A DNA stretch of 64,000 bases, from contig BQMF02000625.1 of NCBI GenBank assembly GCA_027922465.2, positions 141,499 through 205,498 on the forward strand, given 5' to 3'. A program made the translations under genes and the position numbers. Under the pieces are notes generated by a model. That model had not been told where the DNA came from. It did not search any database and saw nothing but the letters and a program-made list of their open reading frames with translations. Of this stretch, positions 12,201 to 23,100 are shown piece after piece. Numbering within the stretch: the stretch's first letter is position 1; each line of letters starts with the position of its first letter. Source of the DNA: Turritopsis dohrnii (Eukaryota > Cnidaria > Hydrozoa > Anthoathecata > Oceaniidae).

Positions 12201-14869
12201 CCCTCTCCACCCCCACACCTCCCCCCCTTACAATTTCGAGGGAATGCCACTTTTATACGATTATGTCTCTCGTAGGTGAATTACCGACTGCGTGAGACGA
12301 CACAACGGGAAGTGAACGGAAAGACGGAGAACCATGTGCTGGTCGAAGCTTATGATCACGGCCTCGTACCAATGGTCGCCAACTTCACCCTGATTGTCGT
12401 CAATGACATTCCTTGTGACGCTATGAGATTTTCTGTATCCGACGACGGAGATGTGACGGTGAATACATTGTGTACCGTTAAAAACAGTGGCGACGGCGTC
12501 GTTAATAAATTAGTCGGAAAAAATATGAAGATGGAATGCACGAGTAGTGGTAACGTCGCCGATGTCAAATACAGATGGACAAAGGATGGTGACGTCATAT
12601 CGACGTGGAGTAGTGACGGAAAACTAGAATTGTTGAACATGCAGTTTGATCAAGAAGGTGTTTACGCATGCGTGGCTTCAAGCGAGGCTGGTGTGATTCA
12701 GTCGTTCACCACTGTTCTTGGTGTTCAAGGTTAGCACATATTCCTGTCTACCGAAAGTCCTCTTTTTACAATTTCGATTACAGCAACAATTTTCTACTCT
12801 CACTTACTTGAACTATTTCAGTGTGTCGAGAATTTGGTACATCGAGGGAGAATTCATTAGGTTTCTTGTAGAGTTATTCCACGGAGTGTAAAAATCTCCC
12901 AGAAATTGTTTTGTTCTAAGTAGTATCCCTTTTTCTAGAACTGCCGAAGATAGTCCAACAACCACTCGCAACGACAGTCAGTGTTGGCAACACAGCCAGC
13001 TTCAAAGTTGTGGCCACTGGGAAGCCTGTGCCAACCTATCAGTGGTATCGAAACGGTGTATTGCAAAGAAACTGGGTGTCTAGTGAGTTGATTTTACGCG
13101 ATTGTACGATCGAGGACACGGGTAAATATTACTGCTTAATATCGAACGCTAACGGGACAGTGAAAACTAACGAGGTCAAACTGACCGTAGTCGATACGTC
13201 GACTTTGGTCGTGATGAAAGTTGACGTCAACAAACCCGACGAAAAAGACAACTGTCAAGTGTTTCTGCCGGAAGAGTTGGAGAAATTGATGAAGAAGATC
13301 CTGTCGAAGCAAGTGGTTGTGACTCGAGTAACAAAGGGGGAAGGTGATGGGCAGATGTGTAACATCACTGCATGCAGTAGCAGTCCCTGCAAGAACAATG
13401 GACAATGTTACGTGACCGAAACCGGTTATCAGTGCGTGTGCAAACCTGAGTGGACTGGGACTACTTGCGAAGAAGACCGAGATGAATGTTCCCAGGGTTC
13501 ACAGATCTGTTATAATGGCGGCACTTGCAAGAACAGCTTAGGGTCATTTACTTGCGCATGCCCCAGTGCTTGGACCGGACGGAAATGCGAATACCAAAAG
13601 GACGTCTGCGTACCAAGCCCTTGTCAACAAGATGAGACGTGCGTGCCATCACAGAATACCAACTACACGTGTGTGTCCAAGTCAAGTGAAGTGACTCTTA
13701 TACTGGACGCCAAAGATCTCATTCCCATGACTGACCAAAAGAAATTCCTACTAGAACAACTTCTTAACCAGATCCTTACCAAGCAAGCCGTGCGCACAAC
13801 ACGAAAGAGGAGAAGCACAGTTACCAGTATTGATTTTGGAGCCTGCACCATTTTTGTCACTAGCCACAAGGTTGTCAACAGTACCAAAGTAGCTGCAAAG
13901 CTATCTTTAGACTGTTCTTCGAGCAATCCCGGAAAGAACAACACTGAAATAAATCTGTCACAGAAAATGATTCAGCAGTTATGCAGTCATCTCTTCCGTA
14001 ACGAGAAAAGATTTCAGTCGTGTGGCCAGGAAGGTTCCATGGCCAAACCGGACGTGAAATCTGTAGAAAAAGTCACCGCCAACGTGCAAGTGGTCGTGAA
14101 GGAAAACAACGGAAAAGCACTGGGTTCTAGTGAAGCTATTGATCTCATGGGAAAGAAAGACTTGGAGAAGGAGATCAGCAAGAATAACTCAGGCTATGCG
14201 GTGACGTCAATCAAGACTGGTAAAAGTGGCAATGAGGAGAAGAGCAATAAGGTCACCATCATAGTGGTTGTTGTGGTTGTATGTGTTTTACTTGTGGTGG
14301 TTGTCGCCGCTTTCCTTATTTATAGGAGTAGACGTCAAGACGGTTATAAATCCACCTCCGTCATGACGCAAAGATCTGCTTTGTCACCATCCGACGCCAG
14401 TACGACGGAGTTGGTGCCGTCTAGATACGGCGAGAAACAGAACCTGTCGTACGACGATCAAGATGCTAATAACAGCGGCACATTTATGTTTGAAATGCCG
14501 AAGAATTTAAAACCGACCAATGAACGCTCGCCAAAAACTCTCAGTTGGTACCACGGTGGAATGGATCAATCCGGCGCGGAACAGTTGCTATCGAGATGCA
14601 GCACAAATGGAACGTATCTCCTGTACGTCAACATGGCAGGAGATTACGTCATTGGCGTACGAGCTCCAAACGGCGGACCGACAGTCCGACACTTTGTCGT
14701 CCAGGAAACGACTGACGGTAAATATAAAGCAGAGTTCGGCACGATGGATCCGATGACGTTCAACAGTATCGAACGGCTGGTGGATTATTTCAACATCCAC
14801 TCGATTGCTTTCGATGAGATGTCGCCAGACGTGTTGTTCACCGAGCCTTTATTGAAATCAGCTTTGTAA
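95..14869 (+). CDS. hedgling: Hedgling-type giant cadherin, 3' 28 exons (5' end outside window)
   Basis: A multi-exon gene whose joined phases stay open for 3,381 codons to the stop at 14867. Exons read: 95-232, 340-500, 620-793, 907-1019, 1179-1300, 1384-1500, 1613-1749, 1828-1991, 2087-2363, 2750-3410, 3512-3835, 3921-4207, 4295-4538, 4615-4803, 4894-5498, 5591-5690, 5851-6055, 6169-6415, 6942-7151, 7248-7443, 7602-7817, 8070-8180, 8271-9062, 9474-10529, 10884-11054, 11176-11921, 12276-12729, 12939-14869; all introns are GT-AG. Domain order is end of Hedge domain, vWA, about 21 cadherin repeats, two Ig, EGFs, transmembrane helix, SH2. Among known families only hedgling combines a Hedgehog N-terminal domain, vWA and cadherins in one membrane protein. 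A surface adhesion or recognition role is inferred from the domains. The join 7817/8070 gives an odd repeat and may hide a missed exon. Confidence 0.9.
340..1300 (+). other. vWA domain of hedgling (four exons)
   Basis: Exons 340-500, 620-793, 907-1019 and 1179-1300 encode a von Willebrand factor A domain. The metal-ion-dependent adhesion site looks complete: DTSGS near 375-389, a threonine in the GSNTATGDAL segment of the second exon, and an aspartate in MTDGRSN of the third. The domain should therefore be able to bind a divalent metal and a ligand. Confidence 0.85.
7448..7530 (+). mobile_element. Palindromic MITE, family A, truncated copy at a splice donor
   Basis: The sequence CCCAGTAGGCGAA followed by TTTGTTGAAAAATCACTGC and the ATTTCTATAGAAAT core matches the other family A copies in this window. 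It begins four bases after the exon end at 7443, so the element end sits inside the splice donor region of that intron. The second inverted end is not recognisable. Confidence 0.7.
9302..9396 (+). mobile_element. Palindromic MITE, family A, decayed copy in hedgling intron
   Basis: It opens CCCTGTGGGCAAA, continues TTTGTTGAAAAATCACTGC and contains the TTTCTATAGAAA core and the GCAGAGAC segment. The right terminal inverted repeat is degraded. It lies in the intron before exon 9474. Confidence 0.65.
12050..12169 (+). mobile_element. Palindromic MITE, family A, complete copy in hedgling intron
   Basis: This roughly 120-bp copy has both ends: CCCAGTGGGCGAA on the left and TTGCCCACTAGG on the right, inverted relative to each other. 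The inner GTCGCTGCG and CGTCGCAG arms also pair around the ATTTCTATAGAAAT core. There is no coding capacity, as expected for a non-autonomous element mobilised in trans. Confidence 0.75.
12400..13680 (+). other. Two Ig domains and EGF repeats of hedgling
   Basis: The first Ig domain occupies the second half of exon 12276-12729 (Cys in MECTSSG, Trp in YRWTKDG, Cys in GVYACVAS). The second starts exon 12939 (YQWYRNG, then GKYYCLIS). EGF-like modules follow from about 13360: a C-x-C-x5-G type repeat, a calcium-binding EGF beginning DRDECSQ, and a shorter third cysteine cluster. This membrane-proximal Ig/EGF block fits hedgling architecture. Confidence 0.85.
13793..13816 (+). other. Basic, possible furin cleavage motif in hedgling ectodomain
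   Basis: The exon encodes RTTRKRRS about 150 residues before the membrane span. This matches the RX(K/R)R consensus for proprotein convertases, so the ectodomain could be cut while remaining attached or be shed. Processing is inferred only from the motif. Confidence 0.45.
14250..14869 (+). other. Transmembrane helix and cytoplasmic SH2-like domain lacking the FLVR arginine
   Basis: A valine-rich helix (about 14253-14322) followed by basic residues YRSRRQ marks the membrane exit. After about 70 cytoplasmic residues, an SH2 domain starts at SWYHGGMD (about 14540) and continues through GTYLLY, GDYVIGVR and ERLVDYFNIHS to near the C-terminus. The codon at 14624-14626, where the invariant phosphotyrosine-binding arginine should be, is TAC (Tyr). 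The fold is clear, but conventional phosphotyrosine binding is doubtful. Confidence 0.85.
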
Positions 14870-17632
14870 ATCATTGGATATGTATTTTACCAACATGAGG
14901 CTTTCTTTTCATACGTCAACCAAAGGACATGTCGAGTTTGATTTAATTCTTACTTCTCAATCTTTTCTGATTTTTGTTTCTAGAGACTCTTAAGTGGTCG
15001 TGTCTTGAAACAATGAAATTACTAGCTTTACAAATCACTCTATAAACTGGTCCTCTTTTTTATGAATCATATAGAATTTTTAAAAATTTCTAATTCATTT
15101 GTAAATATTCTGGAATTTTACGAACATAGAACAAATTAGTTTCCAGCACTCTGCCGATTGAATTAAAAGAAGTGTTGGTCGAGGATTGGAAACTAATTTT
15201 GTAACACAGAATGTAAATTCTCAAAATTGTATCATAAGAATTTCGCGTCGAACAAAATTTGTTTTGTTTATAAGTTTTGAACATCCCTCTCATACCTCGT
15301 CGCCATGACGATTTTCCGTGACGATAAAGGCCGACATACACTATCCATTTATTCCTCCAGCAAATTGACGGGCTATATTTTGAACACCGTGTTGTTTAGT
15401 CACTAATATAGCCTCGTTTTCAAGATGTTAGTGTCTTATTCTCCACTAGGAAATAAGAATACTTTGTAAAATATTACTAACTAAGGAAGACACGTGGTTA
15501 GTAAAAGGATACAATGTAGAAACAAAGCCGCCTTAAGCGTATTAAATTAATGACTGTTATTGGCTAATTATTTTTACGTATTCAGCGTTCATCCAGCAAT
15601 ATCATCGTGGTTCTTCTCTCCTTCTACTCTTTCTCTTCTTCTCTGAACTTCTCTTCTCGTATCTTCTCTCTGTCAGTGTTTCTCAGAGGAACTTTCCAGC
15701 TAAGGTGTCTAGGGAAACCTTTTACTAATAACAACTAAAATTATCAAGATGATTGAGAGTGGATAGACCTTTTCTACCACCAAACACAAGACTTGACCAA
15801 AAACATTGTTGAGTGTTTTGTTTTCCCACATAGACGTTTTCTTCTTTGTTGTTAAAATGGTTTCATCGGGGAAGGGGGAGTTTGATAAGCAACCTTTACA
15901 CGGCTTTGGCTACGAGGTTTGGTAAAGAAGTTGAGGCTAAACCATGTGCGAAAAACGAGAGCGGGTCTCTTCCCTAGATATTTTTTAAGGGTTTTATTGT
16001 AATTTGTCGAGGAAGTATTTAACAGAAATGAAAACTCTGACATGGAGTTTGAATTTAGATAATTAATAATCAACAAAATAGAAACAAACAACCAAAGTAA
16101 ATAAACTATTTACATAAACAACGACCAATCAGAAGCAGGGATTTCATCTTTTGAGCACGTGACGAGGTTTCCGTATGTCTCCATCATGTTTGAAGTGCAG
16201 ATCACCTGATTCAAAGATGGTATTCAAAGCTTGCATCTGATTGGTCCAAAATATGAAAGAAAACATAGATTTTGAATAGGCCATGGAAATACGAATTTCG
16301 TATTTTTATGAATAGGCTATGAAAGCAAAATTCTTTAGTAATTACTTTGAATATTACAACGATAAATTCTTTTTAACAAGTGCATGTAATTTATTCTCCC
16401 TCATTCAGTTGCCTCCATAATGTGTTAAAATCCAACGCTATTCTCAAGGACTATGGAGAATGCATAATGTATTATTGAGAGAACTGAATAAAGAAAATCT
16501 ATATGAACGTTGTTGTGATAATTTGACAGAAATGGATGAAGAGGCAACTGATTGAAAGATGGACTTGCTTAAAAACCTCTAACCTCACCTTGTTTTGTAT
16601 TTCGTTGTAAATGGCATATTTGCACTTCATATATCAAATCTTTTGTGGTCATTATTTGTGAGGAAAAGCTATGTAAGTTTACACATCAAAGCAGTAGAGA
16701 CGTTTAGTTATTTTGGCTTGCACCAAACGAAAAGAAAAGAAATCGGTGGCTGGAAAACAAAACTTGATGATATAAGTGTTGCTCCTACTCGCAAAGGTTT
16801 TGTGAGACACGACAACGTCGCCATTTGACACAAGTTCATGAAAAGGATTTCAGTGACGCCACAGGAATCTCAATTATAAGAATAAACGTCTTTGTTTTAT
16901 CCAGACATTGTAATGGAGTCAGATTTTACAGATCGAACAAACACTGTGCGACTTATTACGGAGATAATGGAAACTTCAGAGATTCTTATTCCCAAGGAAA
17001 TGGAATCTTTGGTGTTTAAGCCAGCAAACAACTTTTTAAAGTTTAGACCCAAAACTGCGATGGAAGAAATATTCTGAAGTTATCCATTTTTATATTCATT
17101 CGTGTGCTTTTTAACATTCTCTTAATCATTCCTAATCTAATCCTTAATCCTGATGTGCTGTTTTTATATTCTCCTGTTACTTAGATACTTTTAAGTTATT
17201 TACGAAGCATGTTATCTCCTCAAAGGAAGACAAACCGACCAAAATAAAGTCAATCTGTGAAAATTCTGTTCATTTTCAAGAATCCAACATCCCCCTTTCT
17301 CTGTCGTTAGAGTTTTGGTGGCATCATATGCTGGCCTATAGGAAAAACAAATCATCTTTAACTTCTCATTCCCCTGGGGTTTCATTACATTAAGGCTGAA
17401 ACACATTGTCCATTTAATGGATTAGTTTAAATTGTTTGAAATAAAAGAAAACGTGATACATATAGCGAATTAAATAGAAATATAGTCCCGTGGGCAAAAC
17501 TGTCATAAATAGAACAATTTCAAACCATTTAAAGTGATCCATTAAACTGATAATGTATTTCAGCCTTTACTTGACTTTTCAATTTCCCTTTCTTGAATCA
17601 GATTTTTTTGGTCATTCCGCAAGACTTTCTAT
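14870..17632. other. Intergenic region after hedgling
   Basis: It holds the presumed 3' untranslated region of hedgling and AT-rich spacer. Short open frames around 16595-17077 have no recognisable domain or splice structure and are not called as genes. Confidence 0.6.
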
Positions 17633-17754
17633 TCCCAGCCTTCACATTTGTTAAAAATCTCTACGAAGGAGTGCATTTCTATAGAAATATACGCACAATT
17701 TCAATAAAAGTGCTCTCCGTCGCAGTGACTTTTTGTCGATTTTGCCGACTGGGA
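17633..17754 (+). mobile_element. Palindromic MITE, family A, complete copy next to innexin 3' end
   Basis: TCCCAGCC on the left and CGACTGGGA on the right form the inverted ends, with the GGAGTGCATTTCTATAGAAA core and the CGTCGCAGTGACTTTTT arm between them. It ends about 20 bp from the innexin stop codon, so it lies in or beside the innexin 3' untranslated region. Confidence 0.75.
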
Positions 17755-17774
17755 TTATATTCAACAAGTAAGAA

Positions 17775-19336
17775 TCAAACAAAGCCGTTACTCGTCTCAA
17801 ACCCATCAACAAATTTCCCTTGCAAATCTGCTCGTTGTTGTTTCAGCTTTCTCATTATATCTCCATACAGCACCATGTTCTTTTTTTTAATGAATATCAA
17901 ATATTCTGTTTCTCGAAGTGTCAAATATCGATAAATTGTCTTTTTCGGTGTCCATTTTCCAAAGAATAGAAGATGGTAAAGGTGGCTTGCTACATTATTG
18001 AGCAAGCCAAGAACGGAGATTGTTATGCTGGTGACGAATAAAAACCACAACACAATCAGAACATACTGGTAAAGAATGTTTGGTGAAATCTCACAGACAA
18101 ATTTGTTCTTGTTGTGAAATGACGAACGGATGTCAAACGAAGCTTCGTTGATCTCACAGAATCCCATTGATGGTAGAAGCACATTTCCTAAGAATGTAAC
18201 GCGATAAATAACTTGATCCTTCAAATAAGGCGACAAATAACTTGCAATAATTACAAAGAAAACTATAGGGCTAAAGTTTTTGATCAAAAGATAAATTTTT
18301 TATATTCAGTTATACTGCTAACGCCCCACGCCCACGAGAAAATTACAGCAAACTAAATTATTATTATTAATGATCCGTCCGTTCTATGTAGTTTACCAGT
18401 TTCTTAAAAAGTCCTTCGAAAAAATCCTCTCGTTCCTAGTTAAACACTCATACGAATCTCTCCTTCAAACAATCAAGTGTATACAACCAAGGACAACAAC
18501 TCGAACATATTCCTTCAATTTTCAAATTTTTAAGATTCGGAAAAAAAATAAAAATTGAAAACAATTCTACCTGGTTTAGGATGAAGTCTCTGATGAAGTT
18601 GCTGATGTGATTCAGTCGAATTCAAATAACTCCATTTCAGATATTTGGTCCCGTACCCAATATAATTCCCCAACAGCAAATAGTCCGTAAAATAAAAGGC
18701 GAAAATGTTGGCAACAATATACATAATCTTCACGAATACGTTCAGATAAATCCGAAGCCTTAATCGGGAAATCGGGTTGATTTTATAGTTGAAATAATTC
18801 TTAACAATGTTGTCTGGGTCATGTGTGACCGATTTAATGGCAGACTTCAAGCTGACCAAGTCGGTATTGACGATACGAAAAACAATGTAGGGCAGGTAGT
18901 ACAAAACGGCTAAAGCGCCAATATAGAATGGCATCCACTGATACTGTAGATAATAAAGTCTGGTCATTGGAATACAACCAGCATATGTCCCAAACATATC
19001 CTTGGTCGCACATAATGCATTTATCTGATTTATGCCATCGTAATCAACTCGTTTAGGTAAGCCATAAAAGCTGCTTTCGTCTAGTCTATCTTTCATCTCC
19101 TTAAAGATATAGAATCCTGATATCCAACAAGCAGAATGTATAAAGTCCTTGGATAAGTCCGAACCCTTTGGAGTCATGCAAGAAACTTTATCAGAGAAAT
19201 AGTCGAAACCCATAATGACACTGGCAATGATGAGCATTTTCGTCATAAACAGCCGACTGAATTGATCGCAATACGAATCATGCCGAGTCTTGATTTTGAT
19301 AGATATGACGTCTTTAAGGGCTCGTACTATAACCAT
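17775..19336 (-). CDS. Innexin gap-junction protein, two exons
   Basis: The coding sequence joins complement 19336-18571 and 18262-17775; donor GTAGAA and acceptor CTATAG keep phase and give 417 residues. The first exon has transmembrane segment 1 near residues 30-47, an extracellular loop with Cys53 and Cys70, and the diagnostic YQW motif at 132-134 leading into transmembrane segment 2. The second exon supplies transmembrane segments 3 and 4 and the second loop with two cysteines (GFCEI and KFVCEI). Innexins form hexameric channels coupling adjacent cells. The length is normal and no lesion was seen. Several innexins would be expected in a hydrozoan, so the specific paralog is not assigned. 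Confidence 0.92.
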
Positions 19337-20110
19337 CGTGTCGGATGTGTCGGAAGTGTCGGGGAAGAGGATATGTCAAAGTTGGCTCCAGCAAGTAATT
19401 CCTCAGCACTCAGTGTTAAGGAGTGCGTTATGTAGTTGTGATCTCTGATACAATGTGATAATTTCAACAACAGATTCGATGTTCCTCCAAAGAAACGTCT
19501 GTCATGATTCTCACTGTCTTTAAGTTGCTTGTTGTATTTATTTATTTATTTATTGACGACTGCATAAACATTTAGGCAGCAGAACCTGCCGGAACTTTTG
19601 TACTGTCAGCAATGTTGGTACTGTAACTAACTAATCAATGTTTCCTGAAAAAAAGACGGAGAGCAACTAGTAATTGAACGGACAATTTCAATCTCAGACA
19701 TAAATTTGTCAAAATATCTAAAAATAATAGATTTGGTTATCTTTTTATCAGTTCTGCACAAAAGTGTGTTATATTTTCATTTATTTTCATTTTGTAATGA
19801 AAAAGAAAAACTAAGCTATTACAATTTGAGGGAAAAAAAAAACAATCGTCACTTCAGAATGAACAAATAACATTTATTTTCCTGTCAATATAATTGGTGA
19901 TATTAAAATCAAGGAAATTATGAACACGTTTCTAATATCGTTGTTGTCACCCTCTGACGCGAACAACCGAATCTACGCCACCTATAACGTCAGACGTGAC
20001 GTAGTATCGGCTAGGCTGTGACGTCAGAAGTGGTCTAAACTTTGTTCTCAAATTGTCGCAAAATTTAAAATCTCACTTGCATCTGATTCAACGATACAGT
20101 GGTATATATT
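19337..20110. other. Innexin upstream region
   Basis: It presumably contains the innexin promoter and 5' untranslated region, but no single convincing element stands out. A short ATTT run at about 19535-19553 and TGACGTCA-like sites near 20020 are the only notable sequences. Confidence 0.4.
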
Positions 20111-20111
20111 C

Positions 20112-20113
20112 AT

Positions 20114-20148
<35 letters not shown>

Positions 20149-20152
20149 TATT
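20112..20152. repeat. (ATTT)n microsatellite
   Basis: An uninterrupted run of ATTT tetranucleotides, about nine to ten units. Confidence 0.95.
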
Positions 20153-23100
20153 TGAATTGTGTACTGTTCGAACTGAGTTACAGAAACATCACAGACAGAC
20201 GGAACTCTTGTGACACGAGTTATTTATATATACCGACTGTAAGTTTACTTGTGGTGAAATATAACAGCGATACTCAAATTGGTCAACGTGTTACGGATAA
20301 GCAAAATATACCTGTGTCACTTTCTAACTCTACCATAAGCAAAATCAAACTTCACAAGTAAATTACGTGAAAAAAAATCAATGTTGTGTTGATTGTCTGA
20401 GATGTCAATCATGAGATTTCTAAAATAATTATAAACACTCATTTGTGATAATCATTTTGAGCATTTTAAACTGAAAATCTAATCCCTGCTCACTTAAAAA
20501 TCTAAACGAAAATCAAATGATTAAAATAGCCTAGTAGAGGATAACAGTTCTGCAAAATTATTGTGTCATTTCCATGAGGAGGCTAAATTATAAACGTCAT
20601 TTTGTTTTTATATCTACTACTGTTTAAAGGTTTTTTTCCATTGCATGGAAATTCAGGCAGGGAAAAAATCTACGTGTATTTTGATTGGTTGCTATAAAAG
20701 GTTCGAAAAGAATTTTTTTTAAGTGATCCAAAGGTGATTAAAACAAGATTAAAATGTAAAACATGTAAAGAATGTAAAGCAGCCTTTTAGATAAACCGTA
20801 AGAAACAAGTCCCAGTTTACACTTGATTTGGTGACGTTGATTAATAATGAGTAAAGTTGACGAAATAAGAATATGGCGATGATTCATAATTCAAAGAAAA
20901 TTTAAAAAAAAAATATTTTAAAGTAATGTTATCCCTCAACCAAAACAAAACTTATAGAAAGAAAGTTCCTTCGTATGGTTTTGTTTTACGTTTTATTACA
21001 AACATTTCTGCATAATTTAGCACTTAATAAAAATAAAATAGGAATGCCCTGCGTAAATAACAGATGGGGTTTCTACGCAAAACAAATAACGCAAAAATAT
21101 TTAATTAAAATTTCCCTTTTTCTTTTCTGGTTTTCTGCTTTCGTTTTCCTTATGAAAGTAAATATACGAATTAAATTAAATCTATTGAAATGGAAATTTT
21201 TTCGCCTTCTGTCCTATTTTGTTATAAATAATAAAATAAAATGGAAAAGAAGACGCCCTGGTTGTTCCGCTTTCGCGCCCCTTTTGAAGTCTTGTTCCAG
21301 TGATCGTTTATGTTAATGCTCATCTGTTACTCTTCCTCTGCAATTACCTGGAAATTTCAACACTACAACGTTATCAAAGTCACATACATTTCACAATTTC
21401 GAAAATAGAAAAAAAAAAAAAAAGTCGCTGCCACAATCTTCAATCATCATATCACTGACAGTTTTTCTTTTCTTTTTTTTCTTTTTTCGTTAAATCATAC
21501 AGAGAATTCATCTTCATCATCGATATTTTTACTTTTACTTTACATTTTAGTTACAGAACTTTTCTAATCAACCCTCATTAACATTGAGAGTGAAACTAAC
21601 ACAGCATCCCACTGTTGAATCGGTTCCGAAAATTAAGTTCTTGTTTCAGATTCAGAATTGATTTGTTCGAAAGAAGAAGAACAAGCAAAAATGGAGAAGA
21701 AAATGAAGAAGTATTCTTTCATAATAACATTCTTACACCGATAAAACCACCTTGCCAAACCGTTAGTCAATCGAGAATTAATTAACCTTAGTCGCTGCGA
21801 ACATGTTAGATTGTTCTAAAAAAACCCCATTAACATTGTTGATGAACCTTAACTCTGTTTCAACCATATGGTACACGATGTTTGTAAAATACCAAAGAAA
21901 AACACCGGTATGATTCTTTCAACCAGATTAATCAAAACCTTCCTCTCATTTCAGTACTGAATTAAGATATTTTCCAAATCATGTCAATGGAACGTTTTTT
22001 TCGCGGGCAAAAGCTTTAGCTCTGAGGAAGACAATCTTCCATCAAGGCACGAACAATAATACAAATCTGATCAATATCGTATCAGAAAAAACCCCAAAAC
22101 ACTCTGACGCGCCAATGATTTTCCCAAGCTATCACCAGAGGGAAAATCTGAAACTGTTGCAGCCCTAAGACAAACGATTACTACTTATCAAATCTGAAGA
22201 CTCACAAGTCAAATCCTTGAATACTAAATCATGTATTTTCCATTATAAGGTATATAGCGACTGGAGTCTTCTCAGTAAATCATTTTTGGTCCATTCGCTC
22301 ATCCGTTCAACCTTTCTTGTTTACAACTATTTTGTTTGCAATAGTTCTTTTGGGGCGTACGAAATGAATAAATAAATAAAACAATGGTAAACAGTCTTTT
22401 AATAATTCATATTTGGTTCGTAATTACAATAGAGCGGATGTATAGAAAACTAAAAGTATTCCCCCCAAAAAGTGAATAAATTTAGGGAAGTGTGACAAAG
22501 TCCATGGTCACACAACAGAAAAGTCTAAATTTAAATTGCTGCTTGACTCATTTTAATATTCTTTATCGTCTCATCGCAATCTTATTTAAAGATTTACCAG
22601 GTTGCACTGGTCTATAGTAGGGAATGAGCTGGTCCTTAAAATATATCATGAAATTAATAGCAAATAAGCACTGATAATTTTGTACTATGAATTTGAAAAA
22701 GGTAGAAATACAGACCATGGTTTTTCCAAGTTATTGACAGGTGGCTTAGTAGTGTTCACCGTCTCATTGCCAGTTTAGGGTTCAATATACATTATTAGCA
22801 GAGTAATACTAGCGGCTATAACAGTATGAAGCCATCTACTCAATTTGGTAGGGAGAATGGTGTCTAAGTGGATTGTCAAGTTAAGCAGTTGAAACAGTTT
22901 TTGTAGTTCAAATGGTGACGTCACAAGACCTTGATTGATAACAGCTCCATCAGAATGAGGAAAAAACCATCCTTATCGAACAAAAATCTTCTAATGATTC
23001 TTGTTCAAAGCTAGTGGATGCTGCAAACCTATCTGACGTCACAACCCACCTTGTTTCCACTCTTAATTACTGCAGTGTTATGAATCAAGATAAAAGTGCT

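Larger units (their letters stand above)
1828..12400 (+). other. Array of about 21 cadherin repeats
   Basis: Twenty-one linker motifs of the DxNDNxP type were counted from the exon at 2087 to the exon at 11176, each paired with DRE- or DYE-type and DxD-type calcium-binding motifs. A few linkers are degenerate (EDINEAP near 2980, DTNDFKP near 4615, ENVDDNAP near 7260, LDVDDNCP near 11440). The array is the extended calcium-stiffened ectodomain stalk. The last repeat, in the exon at 12276, ends without a canonical linker and runs into an Ig domain. Confidence 0.9.

Noticed and set aside
16595..17077. Small genes suggested by short open frames
   Set aside because: No domain, codon pattern, splice signal or repeat conservation supports them.
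20975..21316. 113-codon open frame
   Set aside because: The composition follows the AT-rich background and no domain or splice context is visible.
22915..23050. Repeated TGACGTCA sites as a regulatory cluster
   Set aside because: They are scattered through the spacer without a nearby gene start; I could not tie them to any promoter.
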